Shown here: positions 32,820-40,670 of the stretch, in pieces
Layout: every line of letters begins with the position of its first letter
How positions within the stretch are numbered: position 1 is the stretch's first letter
Assembly: GCF_036226445.1 (NCBI RefSeq)
Contig: NZ_CP108474.1
Coordinates: 3,720,001 to 3,784,000 of the forward strand
Length of the DNA: 64,000 nucleotides
Source of the DNA: Streptomyces sp. NBC_01255
GTDB taxonomy: Bacteria > Actinomycetota > Actinomycetes > Streptomycetales > Streptomycetaceae
Direction: 5' to 3'
Notes under the pieces: generated by a model
What the model saw: the letters and a program-made list of their open reading frames with translations, nothing else
Databases searched by the model: none
Told to the model about the DNA's origin: nothing
Program-made: the position numbers and the translations under genes

Positions 32820-34040
32820 TCAGAAGGCGCCGTTGAGGCTCCACCAGTTGGCGTCCTCCGGGGCGCCGGCGCCCAGGGCGCCCGTGCCCTTGCCGCCGTA
32901 GAGGACCAGGCAGCCCACGCCTCGGCAGCCCTCACCGACGTAGTCGCTGGTGGTGATGGCGGCGAGGTCGTTGCGGCCGTCGGCGTCGAAGTCGCCGACC
33001 GCGAGGAAGGAGGCCATGACGTTCCAGCCGCCGGAGCCGATCAGCACGCGGGCACCGAGGGTGGTGCCGGTGGACGGGTAGAGCCAGAGCTTGCCCGTGG
33101 AGCCCTCGCGGCCGATCAGGTCGGCCCGGCCGTCGCCGTTCATGTCGCCCGGCGCCACCAGGGCGTTCATGGCGTTCCAGCCGCCGTTGCCGATCAGCTT
33201 GCGCGCGCCGAGGGTGCCCGTCGCCGTGCCCGGGTAAAGCCACAGCTTGCCGGTGGACTTCTCGACGGCGAGCAGGTCCGAGCCTCCGTCGGCGGTCAGG
33301 TCACCGAACGCGGTGAGCTTGTTCATGGCGTTCCAGCCGCCAGTGCCGATCAGCTTGCGCGCGCCCAAGGCGCCCGTGCCGGTGCCCGGGTAGAGCCAGA
33401 GCTTGCCGGTGGCCAACTCACGGGCGATGACGTCCTCGTGGGCGTCACCGGTGAAGTCACCGTGCCGGGTCAGGGCGTTCATGGCGTTCCAGCCGCCGGA
33501 GCCCACGAGCTTGCCCGTGTCGTCACCGGGCAGGAACCACAGACGCCCGACCTTGTCACGGACCAGGACGTCCGACTTCTTGTCCGCGTTCATGTCGCCG
33601 AAGCCGGCGGCCATGGGGGCCGTGTAGGCGTTCCACTCGGGGTACGGGGGCGCCACGCACTCACGCTCGGTGGGCACGAGCCTCACCGAGCTGACGCTGC
33701 TCCACGCGTAGCCCCACTCGGTGCCCGCCGGGTCCGGGCGCCGGATGTCGGTGCCGCCCTCGACGTCGTAGTTCGGGTCGTCGTACAGGCAGGCGAACTT
33801 GTTCGTGTGGTTGACGACCGACTCGAACGTGTTGTCCCAGGTCCCGAGCGTCGCCGTGTCCACGTTCGTCTTGTACATCGTGCCGGTGCCGTTGTCGGTC
33901 TTCCAGGCGCAGAAGTAGCCCGCCGGGCAGTCGCTGATCGCGGCCTGCGCGGGCACGGCGCCCGAACCCAGCAGAGCGGCAGAGGTGAGTCCCAGCGCCG
34001 TGGCCACCGTGGCCAGGCGCTTCAGCAGTGATGTGCGCAA
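32820..34040 (-). CDS. Secreted peptidase inhibitor I36-like protein with FG-GAP repeats
   Basis: 406 residues from TTG 34040, chosen for GGGAGGG upstream. Signal peptide about 1-33 (RLATVATALGLTSAALLGSGAVPAQA). The N-terminal domain CPAGYFCAWKTDNGTGTMYKTN...FACLYDDPNY is the beta-gamma-crystallin-like peptidase inhibitor I36 family. Residues about 125-400 hold five FG-GAP/VCBS units (GGWNAMNALTRHGDFTGDAHEDVIAR, TGKLWLYPGTGTG), three of them with a near-exact 156-bp DNA period. Possibly protects extracellular enzymes or binds a cell-surface ligand. Same repeat type as in the nuclease at 13001. Confidence 0.85.
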   Translation of the reverse strand: MRTSLLKRLATVATALGLTSAALLGSGAVPAQAAISDCPAGYFCAWKTDNGTGTMYKTNVDTATLGTWDNTFESVVNHTNKFACLYDDPNYDVEGGTDIRRPDPAGTEWGYAWSSVSSVRLVPTERECVAPPYPEWNAYTAPMAAGFGDMNADKKSDVLVRDKVGRLWFLPGDDTGKLVGSGGWNAMNALTRHGDFTGDAHEDVIARELATGKLWLYPGTGTGALGARKLIGTGGWNAMNKLTAFGDLTADGGSDLLAVEKSTGKLWLYPGTATGTLGARKLIGNGGWNAMNALVAPGDMNGDGRADLIGREGSTGKLWLYPSTGTTLGARVLIGSGGWNVMASFLAVGDFDADGRNDLAAITTSDYVGEGCRGVGCLVLYGGKGTGALGAGAPEDANWWSLNGAF

Positions 34041-34144
34041 AGTCGTTCCCTCCCTGAGGTGGCGCGGAGAGACCTCGACGCGCCACGGGGGCACCGTACC
34101 TTGTCATGCGACGATCACGGCAAGGGGGTTTCGGTGGCTCGCCT

Positions 34145-35095
34145 TCAGGGTGTGAGCACGCCGTTCAGGAAGGGTTCGACCGCCTCGCTCCAGGCCTCCG
34201 GGTGCTCGTAGTGGAGGAGATGGCCCGCGTCGGGGATCTCCGCGTACGCCCCGTGGGGCAGGACCCTGACCATCTCCTGGGCCTCGGCGCGGCCCAGCTC
34301 GCCGTCGAGGCCGCGGACGACGAGTGTCGGGCAGCGGACCTGGGCGAGCGACTCCCAGTGGGCGTCGTGGACCCATGTCTCGCGGGAGGTCAGCATCTGC
34401 GCCGGGTCGAAGACCGGGCGCCAGCCGTCCGGGTGCTCGGCCATGACCTCGGCGAAGAAGGCGCCCCGCGCGGGGTTCGGGCGCTCCACCCACGGATCGT
34501 CCTCGCCGAACCAGCGGCGGACGGCGTCCAGTGACGGGAAGGGCGCGGGCCAGCCCCGGAACCAGTCCTGCCACGCGCGCTGCGAGGCGGCCCCGAGGGC
34601 CGAGGCCCGCATGTCGCAGATGACGAGGGCGCGGACGAGATCGGGGCGCTCGGCGGCCAGTTGCCAGGCGGTGAGGGCGCCCATGGAGTGGCCGACGAGG
34701 GTGACCGGGCCGAGGCCCAGCTGCTCGACGACCGCGGCCGCGTCCGCCACGTACGCCTCGCGGGTGAAGGGGCCGGCGGGCGGCTTCTGGCTGTGGCCGT
34801 GGCCGCGCTGGTCGAGGGCGACGACGCGGTGGCGGCCGGTGAGGCGGCGGACGGCGGGGGCCCAGTGGGCGGCGTGGCCCATGAGGCCGTGGAGCAGTAA
34901 GACGCCCTGCGCGGGCGGGGTGGGCGGGTGTGTGGGCGGGGTGCGTCGTGTGGCGCGCGCCGGTTCCGACCGGGGGGCCGGCGGGCGCGGTCCCGGCTGC
35001 GGGCCGTCCTTCCGGTCGTCGCCGGTCGGTGTCGTGTAGTCCCAGGCGGCCAGGCGTACGCCGTCGGCCCCGGTGACGTCGAGTCGTCGCGCCAT
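34145..35095 (-). CDS. Alpha/beta hydrolase
   Basis: 316 residues from ATG 35095. Oxyanion motif LLLHGLMGHAAHW, Asp in ALDQRGHGHSQKP, nucleophile elbow VTLVGHSMGALTAW (Ser), late acid VVRGLDGELG and catalytic His in IPDAGHLLHYEHP. A Pro/Thr/Arg-rich insert near residues 28-60 precedes the first strand. Substrate unknown; the group includes esterases, epoxide hydrolases and MhpC-like C-C hydrolases. A LexA-like palindrome lies 43 bp upstream. Confidence 0.88.
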   Translation of the reverse strand: MARRLDVTGADGVRLAAWDYTTPTGDDRKDGPQPGPRPPAPRSEPARATRRTPPTHPPTPPAQGVLLLHGLMGHAAHWAPAVRRLTGRHRVVALDQRGHGHSQKPPAGPFTREAYVADAAAVVEQLGLGPVTLVGHSMGALTAWQLAAERPDLVRALVICDMRASALGAASQRAWQDWFRGWPAPFPSLDAVRRWFGEDDPWVERPNPARGAFFAEVMAEHPDGWRPVFDPAQMLTSRETWVHDAHWESLAQVRCPTLVVRGLDGELGRAEAQEMVRVLPHGAYAEIPDAGHLLHYEHPEAWSEAVEPFLNGVLTP

Positions 35096-35137
35096 GTCCC
35101 TGGCACCCCCTCTTTCCCGTCGAACCGCATCAGAGTA

Positions 35138-35153
35138 TCGAACTCGCATTCGA
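35138..35153. promoter_or_regulatory. LexA-like SOS box candidate
   Basis: TCGAACTCGCATTCGA differs at two positions from the actinobacterial SOS consensus TCGAAC(A/G)N3GTTCGA. The overlapping palindrome CGCATTCGAAAATGCG (6-base arms) is an alternative reading. Position is 43 bp before the hydrolase start. Confidence 0.35.
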
Positions 35154-35236
35154 AAATGCGCTTCTGCCACCCAACACCCCTCGTTCGAGTGACAGGCCTC
35201 AAGGATTGACTCCCGCTGCCGAGGGGAGATCTTGAA

Positions 35237-35348
35237 CGGGAGGCGGACCGCTCGGGGAAAAACGGTCCGACGGGACTGACCTTGAGAGCTCGGGGCTCCA
35301 GGTCAGCACAGGGGAGGACAGGCCCCGGCGCCCAAGGGCGCCGGGGCC
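35237..35348 (+). ncRNA. Candidate structured small RNA with three stem-loops
   Basis: Within a 499-bp gene-free gap, three successive perfect stems occur: 35244-35250 with 35263-35269 (CGGACCG/CGGTCCG), 35276-35282 with 35300-35306 (CTGACCT/AGGTCAG, plus inner GAGC/GCTC), and a 13-bp GC-rich hairpin with a 2-base loop at 35321-35348 that would act as terminator. Upstream, TTGACT at 35205 could be a -35 box; the -10 is weak. No convincing ORF is contained. Spacing and order fit an sRNA of about 110 nt. The remaining 35349-35594 shows no feature. Confidence 0.45.
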
Positions 35349-35594
35349 CTCTGTCGTCCGTCGCCCTCGGTCCCGCTTCGTCCTCATGGGCCACTCCTCA
35401 CGGCAGCACACGGCTCGTAAGCACACGGCTCGTACCAGCGTGGCACGCCGAGGGGGCGGGCGTGGCCATTCCGGCGTAAACCGGGGCGCGCGACGGGCGT
35501 TGACCCGGAACGTCTCCGATCCGATCCGCTTCCGATCCGCTTTCGTGACCCCCTCGCGTACAACCAACTCCCCCGGCCGCGGGTCCATCCGGTC

Positions 35595-36365
35595 ATGCTC
35601 AGTCCTCAAGTCCTCAGCAAGGGGGACCACTACACGGTCCTCCGGCCCGACCGTCTGACCACGACGGAGGGGCGGCAGATCACGCACATCCCCCTGGCCG
35701 CCGTCCAAGAGGTCCGGTCGGAAGGCGACAAGGCCCTGCTGGTCGTCCTGACCGACGGGGTGACCCGCCGTCTCCCGGGCGGCAACGCGTACGCCACCTC
35801 CGCCTTCCTCACCGCCCTGACCGCGGCCCTGCCCGAGCAGCGGGACCCGGCAGGGAGCGCCCTCGTCACGACCGAGGAGGGCGGCACCATCATCAAGGTG
35901 TGGCAGGTGTGGACCGGCGGCGGGGCCTTCCTCGCGGCCTGCGTCGGCTACGTCTGGTGGACCGGCTCCGCCCACGGCGAGCTGATGGGCCTGGCCGCCT
36001 TCGGCGGACTGTTCGGGCTGATCGTCGGAGGACCGCTCACCTTCGCCACCTTCATCAGCGTCAAGAACCGGGTGGTCCTCCGTCGGCGTGGCATCACCGT
36101 CGCCGCCGCACGGCACTACCACCCGAACGGCAAGCGGGCGAGCTGGTACAAGTTCACCGACACCAGCGGCAACGAGCACACCACCAGCTACGGCTCCAAC
36201 CGCATGACGGAAGAGATCCACGTCGTCTACGACCCGGAGAACACCGGGCTCAGTGCCGCCGCGGAGCCGCTCTTCTCGACCGTCCTGAAGCACTCCTTCG
36301 GCGGGTCGGTCTCGCTCGCGATCCTCACGCTCGGCCTGTGGGGCGTCCTCGCGCCCTACCTCTGA
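35595..36365 (+). CDS. DUF3592-like membrane protein
   Basis: 256 residues from ATG 35595. The first 100 residues form a soluble beta-rich region. Two membrane helices follow (WTGGGAFLAACVGYVWWTG, LMGLAAFGGLFGLIVGGPLTFATFI), then a beta-rich domain (WYKFTDTSGNEHTTSYGSN, VVYDPENTG) as in DUF3592 proteins, and a last helix (SVSLAILTLGLWGVLAPYL). Function unknown. A long hairpin terminator follows directly. Confidence 0.75.
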   Translation: MLSPQVLSKGDHYTVLRPDRLTTTEGRQITHIPLAAVQEVRSEGDKALLVVLTDGVTRRLPGGNAYATSAFLTALTAALPEQRDPAGSALVTTEEGGTIIKVWQVWTGGGAFLAACVGYVWWTGSAHGELMGLAAFGGLFGLIVGGPLTFATFISVKNRVVLRRRGITVAAARHYHPNGKRASWYKFTDTSGNEHTTSYGSNRMTEEIHVVYDPENTGLSAAAEPLFSTVLKHSFGGSVSLAILTLGLWGVLAPYL

Positions 36366-36368
36366 CCC

Positions 36369-36427
36369 GGAGTACGGAGTGAGGGGCGCCCCGCCTGGCC
36401 GGCGGGGCGCCCCTCACTCCGTACTCC
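36369..36427. terminator. Perfect 27-bp-arm bidirectional terminator
   Basis: Arms at 36369-36395 and 36401-36427 are exact inverted copies around a 5-base loop (TGGCC). It sits between the convergent DUF3592-like gene and dmdR1 and should terminate both. Confidence 0.92.
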
Positions 36428-36439
36428 GTACAGCCGCAG

Positions 36440-37129
36440 TCAGCGCTTCGCGACGAAGACGTGCGCCGCGACCTCCGCGACCAGCTCGGCGGCCTCGCCG
36501 CTGCTGCCCACGAGGACACCACCCGGCGACTCCGTCACCGACACCACGGAACCGGGCTGCACGCCCGCCCTCCGCAGCGTGTACATCAGCTGGGCGTCCG
36601 TCTGGATCGGCTCGCCGATCCGGCGCACGACCACCGTCTTGCCACCGCTCGCGTCCAGGTCCGCGAGGGAGACCATCGAGTCGTCGAGGAAGGCCTCGGC
36701 CTCCGCCTTCTCGCCCAGCTCCTCGAGACCCGGGATCGGGTTCCCGTACGGCGACTCCGTCGGGTGACGCAGCAGCTCCAGGACCCGCCGCTCCACGGCC
36801 TCGCTCATCACGTGCTCCCAGCGGCACGCCTCCGCGTGGACCTGCTCCCACTCCAGGCCGATCACGTCGACGAGCAGACACTCCGCGAGGCGGTGCTTGC
36901 GCATGACGCGGGTGGCGAGGCGGCGGCCCTCGTCCGTCAGCTCCAGATGGCGGTCACTCGCCACGGCCACCAGGCCGTCGCGCTCCATCCGGGCCACCGT
37001 CTGGCTCACCGTGGGGCCGCTCTGGTCGAGCCGCTCGGCGATCCGGGCGCGCATAGGGACCACACCTTCCTCCTCAAGCTCGAGGATGGTGCGGAGATAC
37101 ATCTCCGTTGTGTCGATCAGTCCGGACAT
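36440..37129 (-). CDS. dmdR1: DtxR/IdeR-family iron-dependent repressor
   Basis: 229 residues, the family length. N-terminal wHTH: MSGLIDTTEMYLRTILELEEEGVVPMRARIAERLDQSGPTVSQTVARMERDGL. The dimer/metal domain includes HRLAECLLVDVIGLEWEQVHAEACRWEHVMSE, with the Cys, Glu and His ligands expected for iron binding. A C-terminal SH3-like domain follows (GSVVSVTESPGGVLVG). It represses siderophore and iron-uptake genes when iron-replete. The SIS-domain neighbour and nearby citrate synthase match what I recall of the S. coelicolor dmdR1 locus. ATG 37129. A 237-codon antisense ORF covers the gene (see findings). Confidence 0.93.
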   Translation of the reverse strand: MSGLIDTTEMYLRTILELEEEGVVPMRARIAERLDQSGPTVSQTVARMERDGLVAVASDRHLELTDEGRRLATRVMRKHRLAECLLVDVIGLEWEQVHAEACRWEHVMSEAVERRVLELLRHPTESPYGNPIPGLEELGEKAEAEAFLDDSMVSLADLDASGGKTVVVRRIGEPIQTDAQLMYTLRRAGVQPGSVVSVTESPGGVLVGSSGEAAELVAEVAAHVFVAKR

Positions 37130-37279
37130 ACGTGCCCCTCGATGAGTCGTGCGCTGGCCCTGACCCAATTCTGACGCATCGCGCCGACAACCGGGCCGCA
37201 CTGGGGTGAGGCGGTATTGACAGAGCAATGGTCCAGACCGCACCGTGATCCGCGACCACGACGAGAAGGAGCCGCCGCC

Positions 37280-38035
37280 ATGGGCGAGAGCAAGCTGGCC
37301 GGACAGTTCTTCGACGCCGCGATCGGCCTGCTCCAGCAGGTCCGCGACGGGGACTCCGAAGAGATCGCCGCCGCCGGCGCCGCGATCGCCGAAGCCGTCG
37401 CGAACGGCAACAGGCTCTTCGCCTTCGGCGCGGGCCACTCCTCGCTCGCCGCCCAGGACGTCGTCTACCGGGCCGGCGGCCTCGCGCTGATGAACCTGCT
37501 CGCCGTCCCCGGCGTCGTCGGCGTGGACGTCATGCCCGCCACGCTCGGCTCGGCCCTGGAGCGGGTCGACGGCCTCGCCGGGGCGGTCCTGGACTCCTCC
37601 CCCGCCAAGGCCGGGGACGTCCTGATCATCATCTCCCTCTCCGGACGCAACGCCCTGCCCGTCGAGATGGCGATGAACGCCCGCGCCCTCGGCCTCACCG
37701 TCATCGGCGTCACCTCCGTGGCGTACGCGACGGAGACGAAGTCGCGGCACGTCTCGGGGTCGTACCTCAAGGACCACTGCGACATCGTCCTCGACTCCAG
37801 GATCGCCATCGGGGACGCGGAGCTCACCCACGAGGGCATCGAGGCGCCGTTCGCACCCGCGTCGACCGTCGTGACCAGCGCGCTCATGCAGGCCACGATG
37901 GCCGCCGCCGCCGAGGAACTCGTACGCCGGGGCATCGAGCCGCCGCTGCTGCGCTCCGGGAACGTGGACGGCGGGCACGAGTGGAACGGCCGCGTGATGA
38001 CGGAGTACGGCGACCGGATCTTCTTCCGGCACTGA
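37280..38035 (+). CDS. SIS-domain sugar-phosphate-binding protein
   Basis: 251 residues from ATG 37280 (SD GAAGGAG). Sugar isomerase (SIS) fold: NRLFAFGAGHSSLAAQDVVYRAGG, then DVLIIISLSGRNALPVEMAMNARALGLTVIGVTS. The SLSGRN loop is the phosphosugar site. Resembles UPF0309/YckF-like proteins; a sugar-phosphate isomerase or sensor role is likely. Divergent from dmdR1, with 150 bp between the two starts. Confidence 0.9.
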   Translation: MGESKLAGQFFDAAIGLLQQVRDGDSEEIAAAGAAIAEAVANGNRLFAFGAGHSSLAAQDVVYRAGGLALMNLLAVPGVVGVDVMPATLGSALERVDGLAGAVLDSSPAKAGDVLIIISLSGRNALPVEMAMNARALGLTVIGVTSVAYATETKSRHVSGSYLKDHCDIVLDSRIAIGDAELTHEGIEAPFAPASTVVTSALMQATMAAAAEELVRRGIEPPLLRSGNVDGGHEWNGRVMTEYGDRIFFRH

Positions 38036-38082
38036 GCGGGTACGGGGCGGGGCCGCCTGTCACGCCCAGGGCCGCCGCCCCC

Positions 38083-39408
38083 TCACTCCCCCGGCGGTAG
38101 TCCGAGCTCCGCCGCGATCCTGGACGCCACCGTCTCCGCGAAGACCACGTCCTCCCGCTCGAAGCCCGGGCGGCACGCGGCCCGCAGGAACGTCAGCACG
38201 CCCAGCGTCCGGCCCCGGGTGCGCAGGACCGCGCACAGGGCGTGCGCCGCGTCCCCGGGCCACTGATGGGCCTCCGCCCACACCTCGGCGGTCCGGCCCG
38301 CGCTCGCCCGCACGGTGCCCGCACGGTCCAAGGCCTGGAGCGCCGGATGCCTCGGCCCGTACCGCAGCGGAATGTCGCCGCCCACGACCGGGGAGGACGG
38401 TCCGGGGGCACTCGGCGGGGTGGCCAGGGCGCGGGTCAGACGGCGCTCCCCGACGACCCGGTCGACGAGGGCGTGGTCCGCGAAACCGGCCAGGGCGAAG
38501 TCGAGCAGGACCGTCGCCGCCTCCTCCGCGGTCTCGCACTCCGCGGCCGCCGCGCCCGCCCGGTGCAGCTGGCTCCACCGGAACCGCAGCCGGTCCGCCT
38601 CGCGCACCGCGAGCCGGTCCTCCGTCACGTCCTGGAACAGCCAGGCCACGCCCAGCGGCACCGGCTCCTCCGCCATCGGCGAGGACAGCCGCAGGAAGCC
38701 GCTGCGCCAGCACCGGCGCTGCTCGCCCGACGACGTCCGCAGCGTCACCCACACCTCGGCGGGCGCGGGCGGCGTGCCGGCCGCCAGGACGTGCTGGAGG
38801 GCGGCCTCCAGCTCCTCGGCGCCGTGCACGACGACGTCGCCGAGCGGGCGGCCGAGCAGGGCCGTACGGCCCGTACCGAAGGCGCGGGCCGCGTGGCCGT
38901 TGACGACGGCGGGGCGCAGGTCGGCGTCGACGAGGACGACACCCCAGGAGGCGTCCTCGAAGAGGGCCTCGCTCAGGGCGACGGAACGCTCCAGATCGAG
39001 CTGTACGTGGACCTCGCTGAACGCGCAGTAGACGCCCGCCGGGCTGCCGTCGGCGCCGCGCACCCCGGCGGCCTGGCTCCGTACGAGCACCCGCCCACCG
39101 TCCTTGCGCAGCAGCGCCAGCTCATGGACCTGCCGGCCGGGGCCCTTCATGGCCCCCATCAGCCGCCCGAGGGTCTCCTCGGCGTCCGCGCCGCGCGCCG
39201 CCCACCCCCCGAACCCGCGCCGCCCGACGGCCTCCCCGGCGGACCAGCCGAGGATCCGCTCGGCCTCACGGTTCCAGTGCGTGATCGTCCCGTCGGCGTC
39301 CAGGGCGCAGAGCGCCGCGTCCATCCCGTCGAGCAGCGCGGCCAACAGATCGGCCCCGGCCCCCGGAACGGAGGCGGTCTCGCTCGCGGCCCCCGTGAAT
39401 GCACTCAT
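38083..39408 (-). CDS. PAS/GAF-domain signalling protein
   Basis: 441 residues from ATG 39408. First PAS domain about 25-145 (ALCALDADGTITHWNREAERILGW...VHELALLRKDGGRVLVRSQAAGVRG). Second PAS about 150-265 (GVVLVDADLRPAVVNGHAARAFG). GAF-like C-terminal part to the end (ATVLLDFALAGFADHALVDRV...GVLTFLRAACRPGFEREDVVFAETVA). It is like the sensory half of SpoIIE-type phosphatases, but no PP2C, kinase or GGDEF output domain is present. It may regulate by protein contact. It lies downstream of the structured region at 39.5 kb in leftward orientation. Confidence 0.83.
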   Translation of the reverse strand: MSAFTGAASETASVPGAGADLLAALLDGMDAALCALDADGTITHWNREAERILGWSAGEAVGRRGFGGWAARGADAEETLGRLMGAMKGPGRQVHELALLRKDGGRVLVRSQAAGVRGADGSPAGVYCAFSEVHVQLDLERSVALSEALFEDASWGVVLVDADLRPAVVNGHAARAFGTGRTALLGRPLGDVVVHGAEELEAALQHVLAAGTPPAPAEVWVTLRTSSGEQRRCWRSGFLRLSSPMAEEPVPLGVAWLFQDVTEDRLAVREADRLRFRWSQLHRAGAAAAECETAEEAATVLLDFALAGFADHALVDRVVGERRLTRALATPPSAPGPSSPVVGGDIPLRYGPRHPALQALDRAGTVRASAGRTAEVWAEAHQWPGDAAHALCAVLRTRGRTLGVLTFLRAACRPGFEREDVVFAETVASRIAAELGLPPGE

Positions 39409-39531
39409 CCCGGTACCCCCCATGCTGCGCCCATTCAACTGGAACGTGACGCAGAGCACACCCCGCTTCCGCGAATTGAATAAATGGGTTGAGGGGCACG
39501 GGGGGCGCTTCCTAGGGTGTGGGTACACGCG

Positions 39532-39731
39532 AAAGGAGGTGATCCGAAGACATGGTTTCTTTTCGGACTCGTGAGGTGACTGCGGGCTAAGGCCTGCCGT
39601 CGCACGCACTCTGTGCACCTCGGCAGGCCAGTCTGCCGAACACCACCGCAGTCACCCGACCCGTGAGTCGCCGGTCAGTCCGACCGGCTCCTGTCCGAAC
39701 CTAGGCGGACGGGACCAAGGCTCACGGGTCG
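39532..39731 (+). ncRNA. Candidate structured leader/regulatory RNA
   Basis: Five stems fold without conflict: P1 39575-39585 with 39646-39656 (GGTGACTGCGG/CCGCAGTCACC); P2 inside it, 39591-39599 with 39621-39629 (GGCCTGCCG/CGGCAGGCC); P3 39657-39667 with 39721-39731 (CGACCCGTGAG/CTCACGGGTCG); inside P3, P4 CCGGTC/GACCGG (39671, 39682) and P5 GTCCG/CGGAC (39693, 39706). A 12-codon ORF with a full-strength SD opens the unit and its end lies in the left arm of P1. TCTGCGTTTTCGC follows P3. No plus-strand gene follows before 40671, so it may be a free sRNA or attenuator. Confidence 0.55.
39552..39590 (+). CDS. 12-residue leader-type ORF with extended Shine-Dalgarno
   Basis: ATG 39552 to TAA 39590 encodes MVSFRTREVTAG. 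Six bases upstream, AAAGGAGGTGATCC (39532-39545) is complementary to the 3' end of 16S rRNA over its whole anti-SD tail, far stronger than any other SD in the window. The last codons overlap stem P1 of the structured RNA, so ribosome position would decide whether P1 forms. Confidence 0.5.
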   Translation: MVSFRTREVTAG

Positions 39732-39750
39732 TCTGCGTTTTCGCGGTCGT

Positions 39751-40473
39751 TCAGGGAGCGAGGCGCTCCACGCGCCAGGTTTCGCCGCCGTTGTCCTCGG
39801 CGCCGGTGTCCTCACGGACGTACCGCAGGCGGTCGTGGAGGCGGTTCTCGTGGCCCTGCCAGAACTCGACCGCGTCCGGGACGACCCGGATGCCGCCCCA
39901 CTCCGGCGGGACCGGGACCTGTTCGTCCTCGGGGTAGCGGGTCTCCAGCTCCTCGTAGCGGGCGAGGAGTTCCTCGCGGGAGGCGATCACCGAGGACTGG
40001 TGGCTCGCCCAGGCGCCGAGCTGGGAGCCGTGCGGGCGGGTGCGGAAGTAGGCGACCGTCTCGTCGCGGCCCGTGCGGACCGCGCGGCCCGTGACGATGA
40101 CCTGGCGGGCCAGCGGGTGCCAGGGGAAGAGCAGCGAGATCTGCGGGTTGGCCGCCAGCTCCTCGCCCTTGCGCGAGCTGTAGTTGGTGAAGAAGACGAA
40201 GCCGGCCGCGTCGTAGTGCTTCAGCAGGACCGTCCGGGAGGACGGGCGGCCGTCGGGGGTCGCCGTGGAGACGACCATCGCGTTCGGCTCGTGGATCGCC
40301 GGGTTCTCCGCGGTCTCCTTGAACCAGCGGGAGAACTGCGCGATCGGCTCGGGCGCGAGGTCGGACACGGACAGCTCCGTGGTGCGGTACTGCTCGCGCA
40401 TGTCGGCGGGATCCAGGGCGTCGGGATCCGGGGCGTCGGTCACGGCGTCGGCGTTCGTCGCGGGATCGGTCAC
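39751..40473 (-). CDS. pdxH: Pyridoxamine 5'-phosphate oxidase
   Basis: 240 residues from GTG 40473. FMN/PLP-binding PNPOx fold: [15 protein letters not shown], then [46 protein letters not shown] and [18 protein letters not shown]. The C-terminal dimerisation motif [20 protein letters not shown] is complete. It oxidises PNP/PMP to the cofactor PLP. Divergent from citrate synthase (197 bp between starts). Confidence 0.96.
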   Translation of the reverse strand: MTDPATNADAVTDAPDPDALDPADMREQYRTTELSVSDLAPEPIAQFSRWFKETAENPAIHEPNAMVVSTATPDGRPSSRTVLLKHYDAAGFVFFTNYSSRKGEELAANPQISLLFPWHPLARQVIVTGRAVRTGRDETVAYFRTRPHGSQLGAWASHQSSVIASREELLARYEELETRYPEDEQVPVPPEWGGIRVVPDAVEFWQGHENRLHDRLRYVREDTGAEDNGGETWRVERLAP

Positions 40474-40670
40474 GGGGCCATCCTGCCGCAGCACCTCAGT
40501 CTGCCCGGCACCGCCCGGCGCTAATCCTCTCTCGCCGGATCGGCGCAGTGTGCCGGATGTCACGCTTCCCCGCATCATCGGAACCGTACAGACTCTTGGG
40601 CTGGATGACTGTTGATTCCCCACCATCGACCACCGCACGGTTGATCGATCATCGATAGAGGAGCCGCCTG

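Noticed and set aside
35199..36293. Minus-strand ORF over the 35.2 kb RNA candidate and DUF3592-like gene
   Set aside because: Low-complexity charged translation; ends inside palindromic noncoding DNA.
37130..37279. Iron box for DmdR1 autoregulation
   Set aside because: No match to the TTAGGTTAGGCTAACCTAA-type box in the dmdR1/SIS intergenic region.
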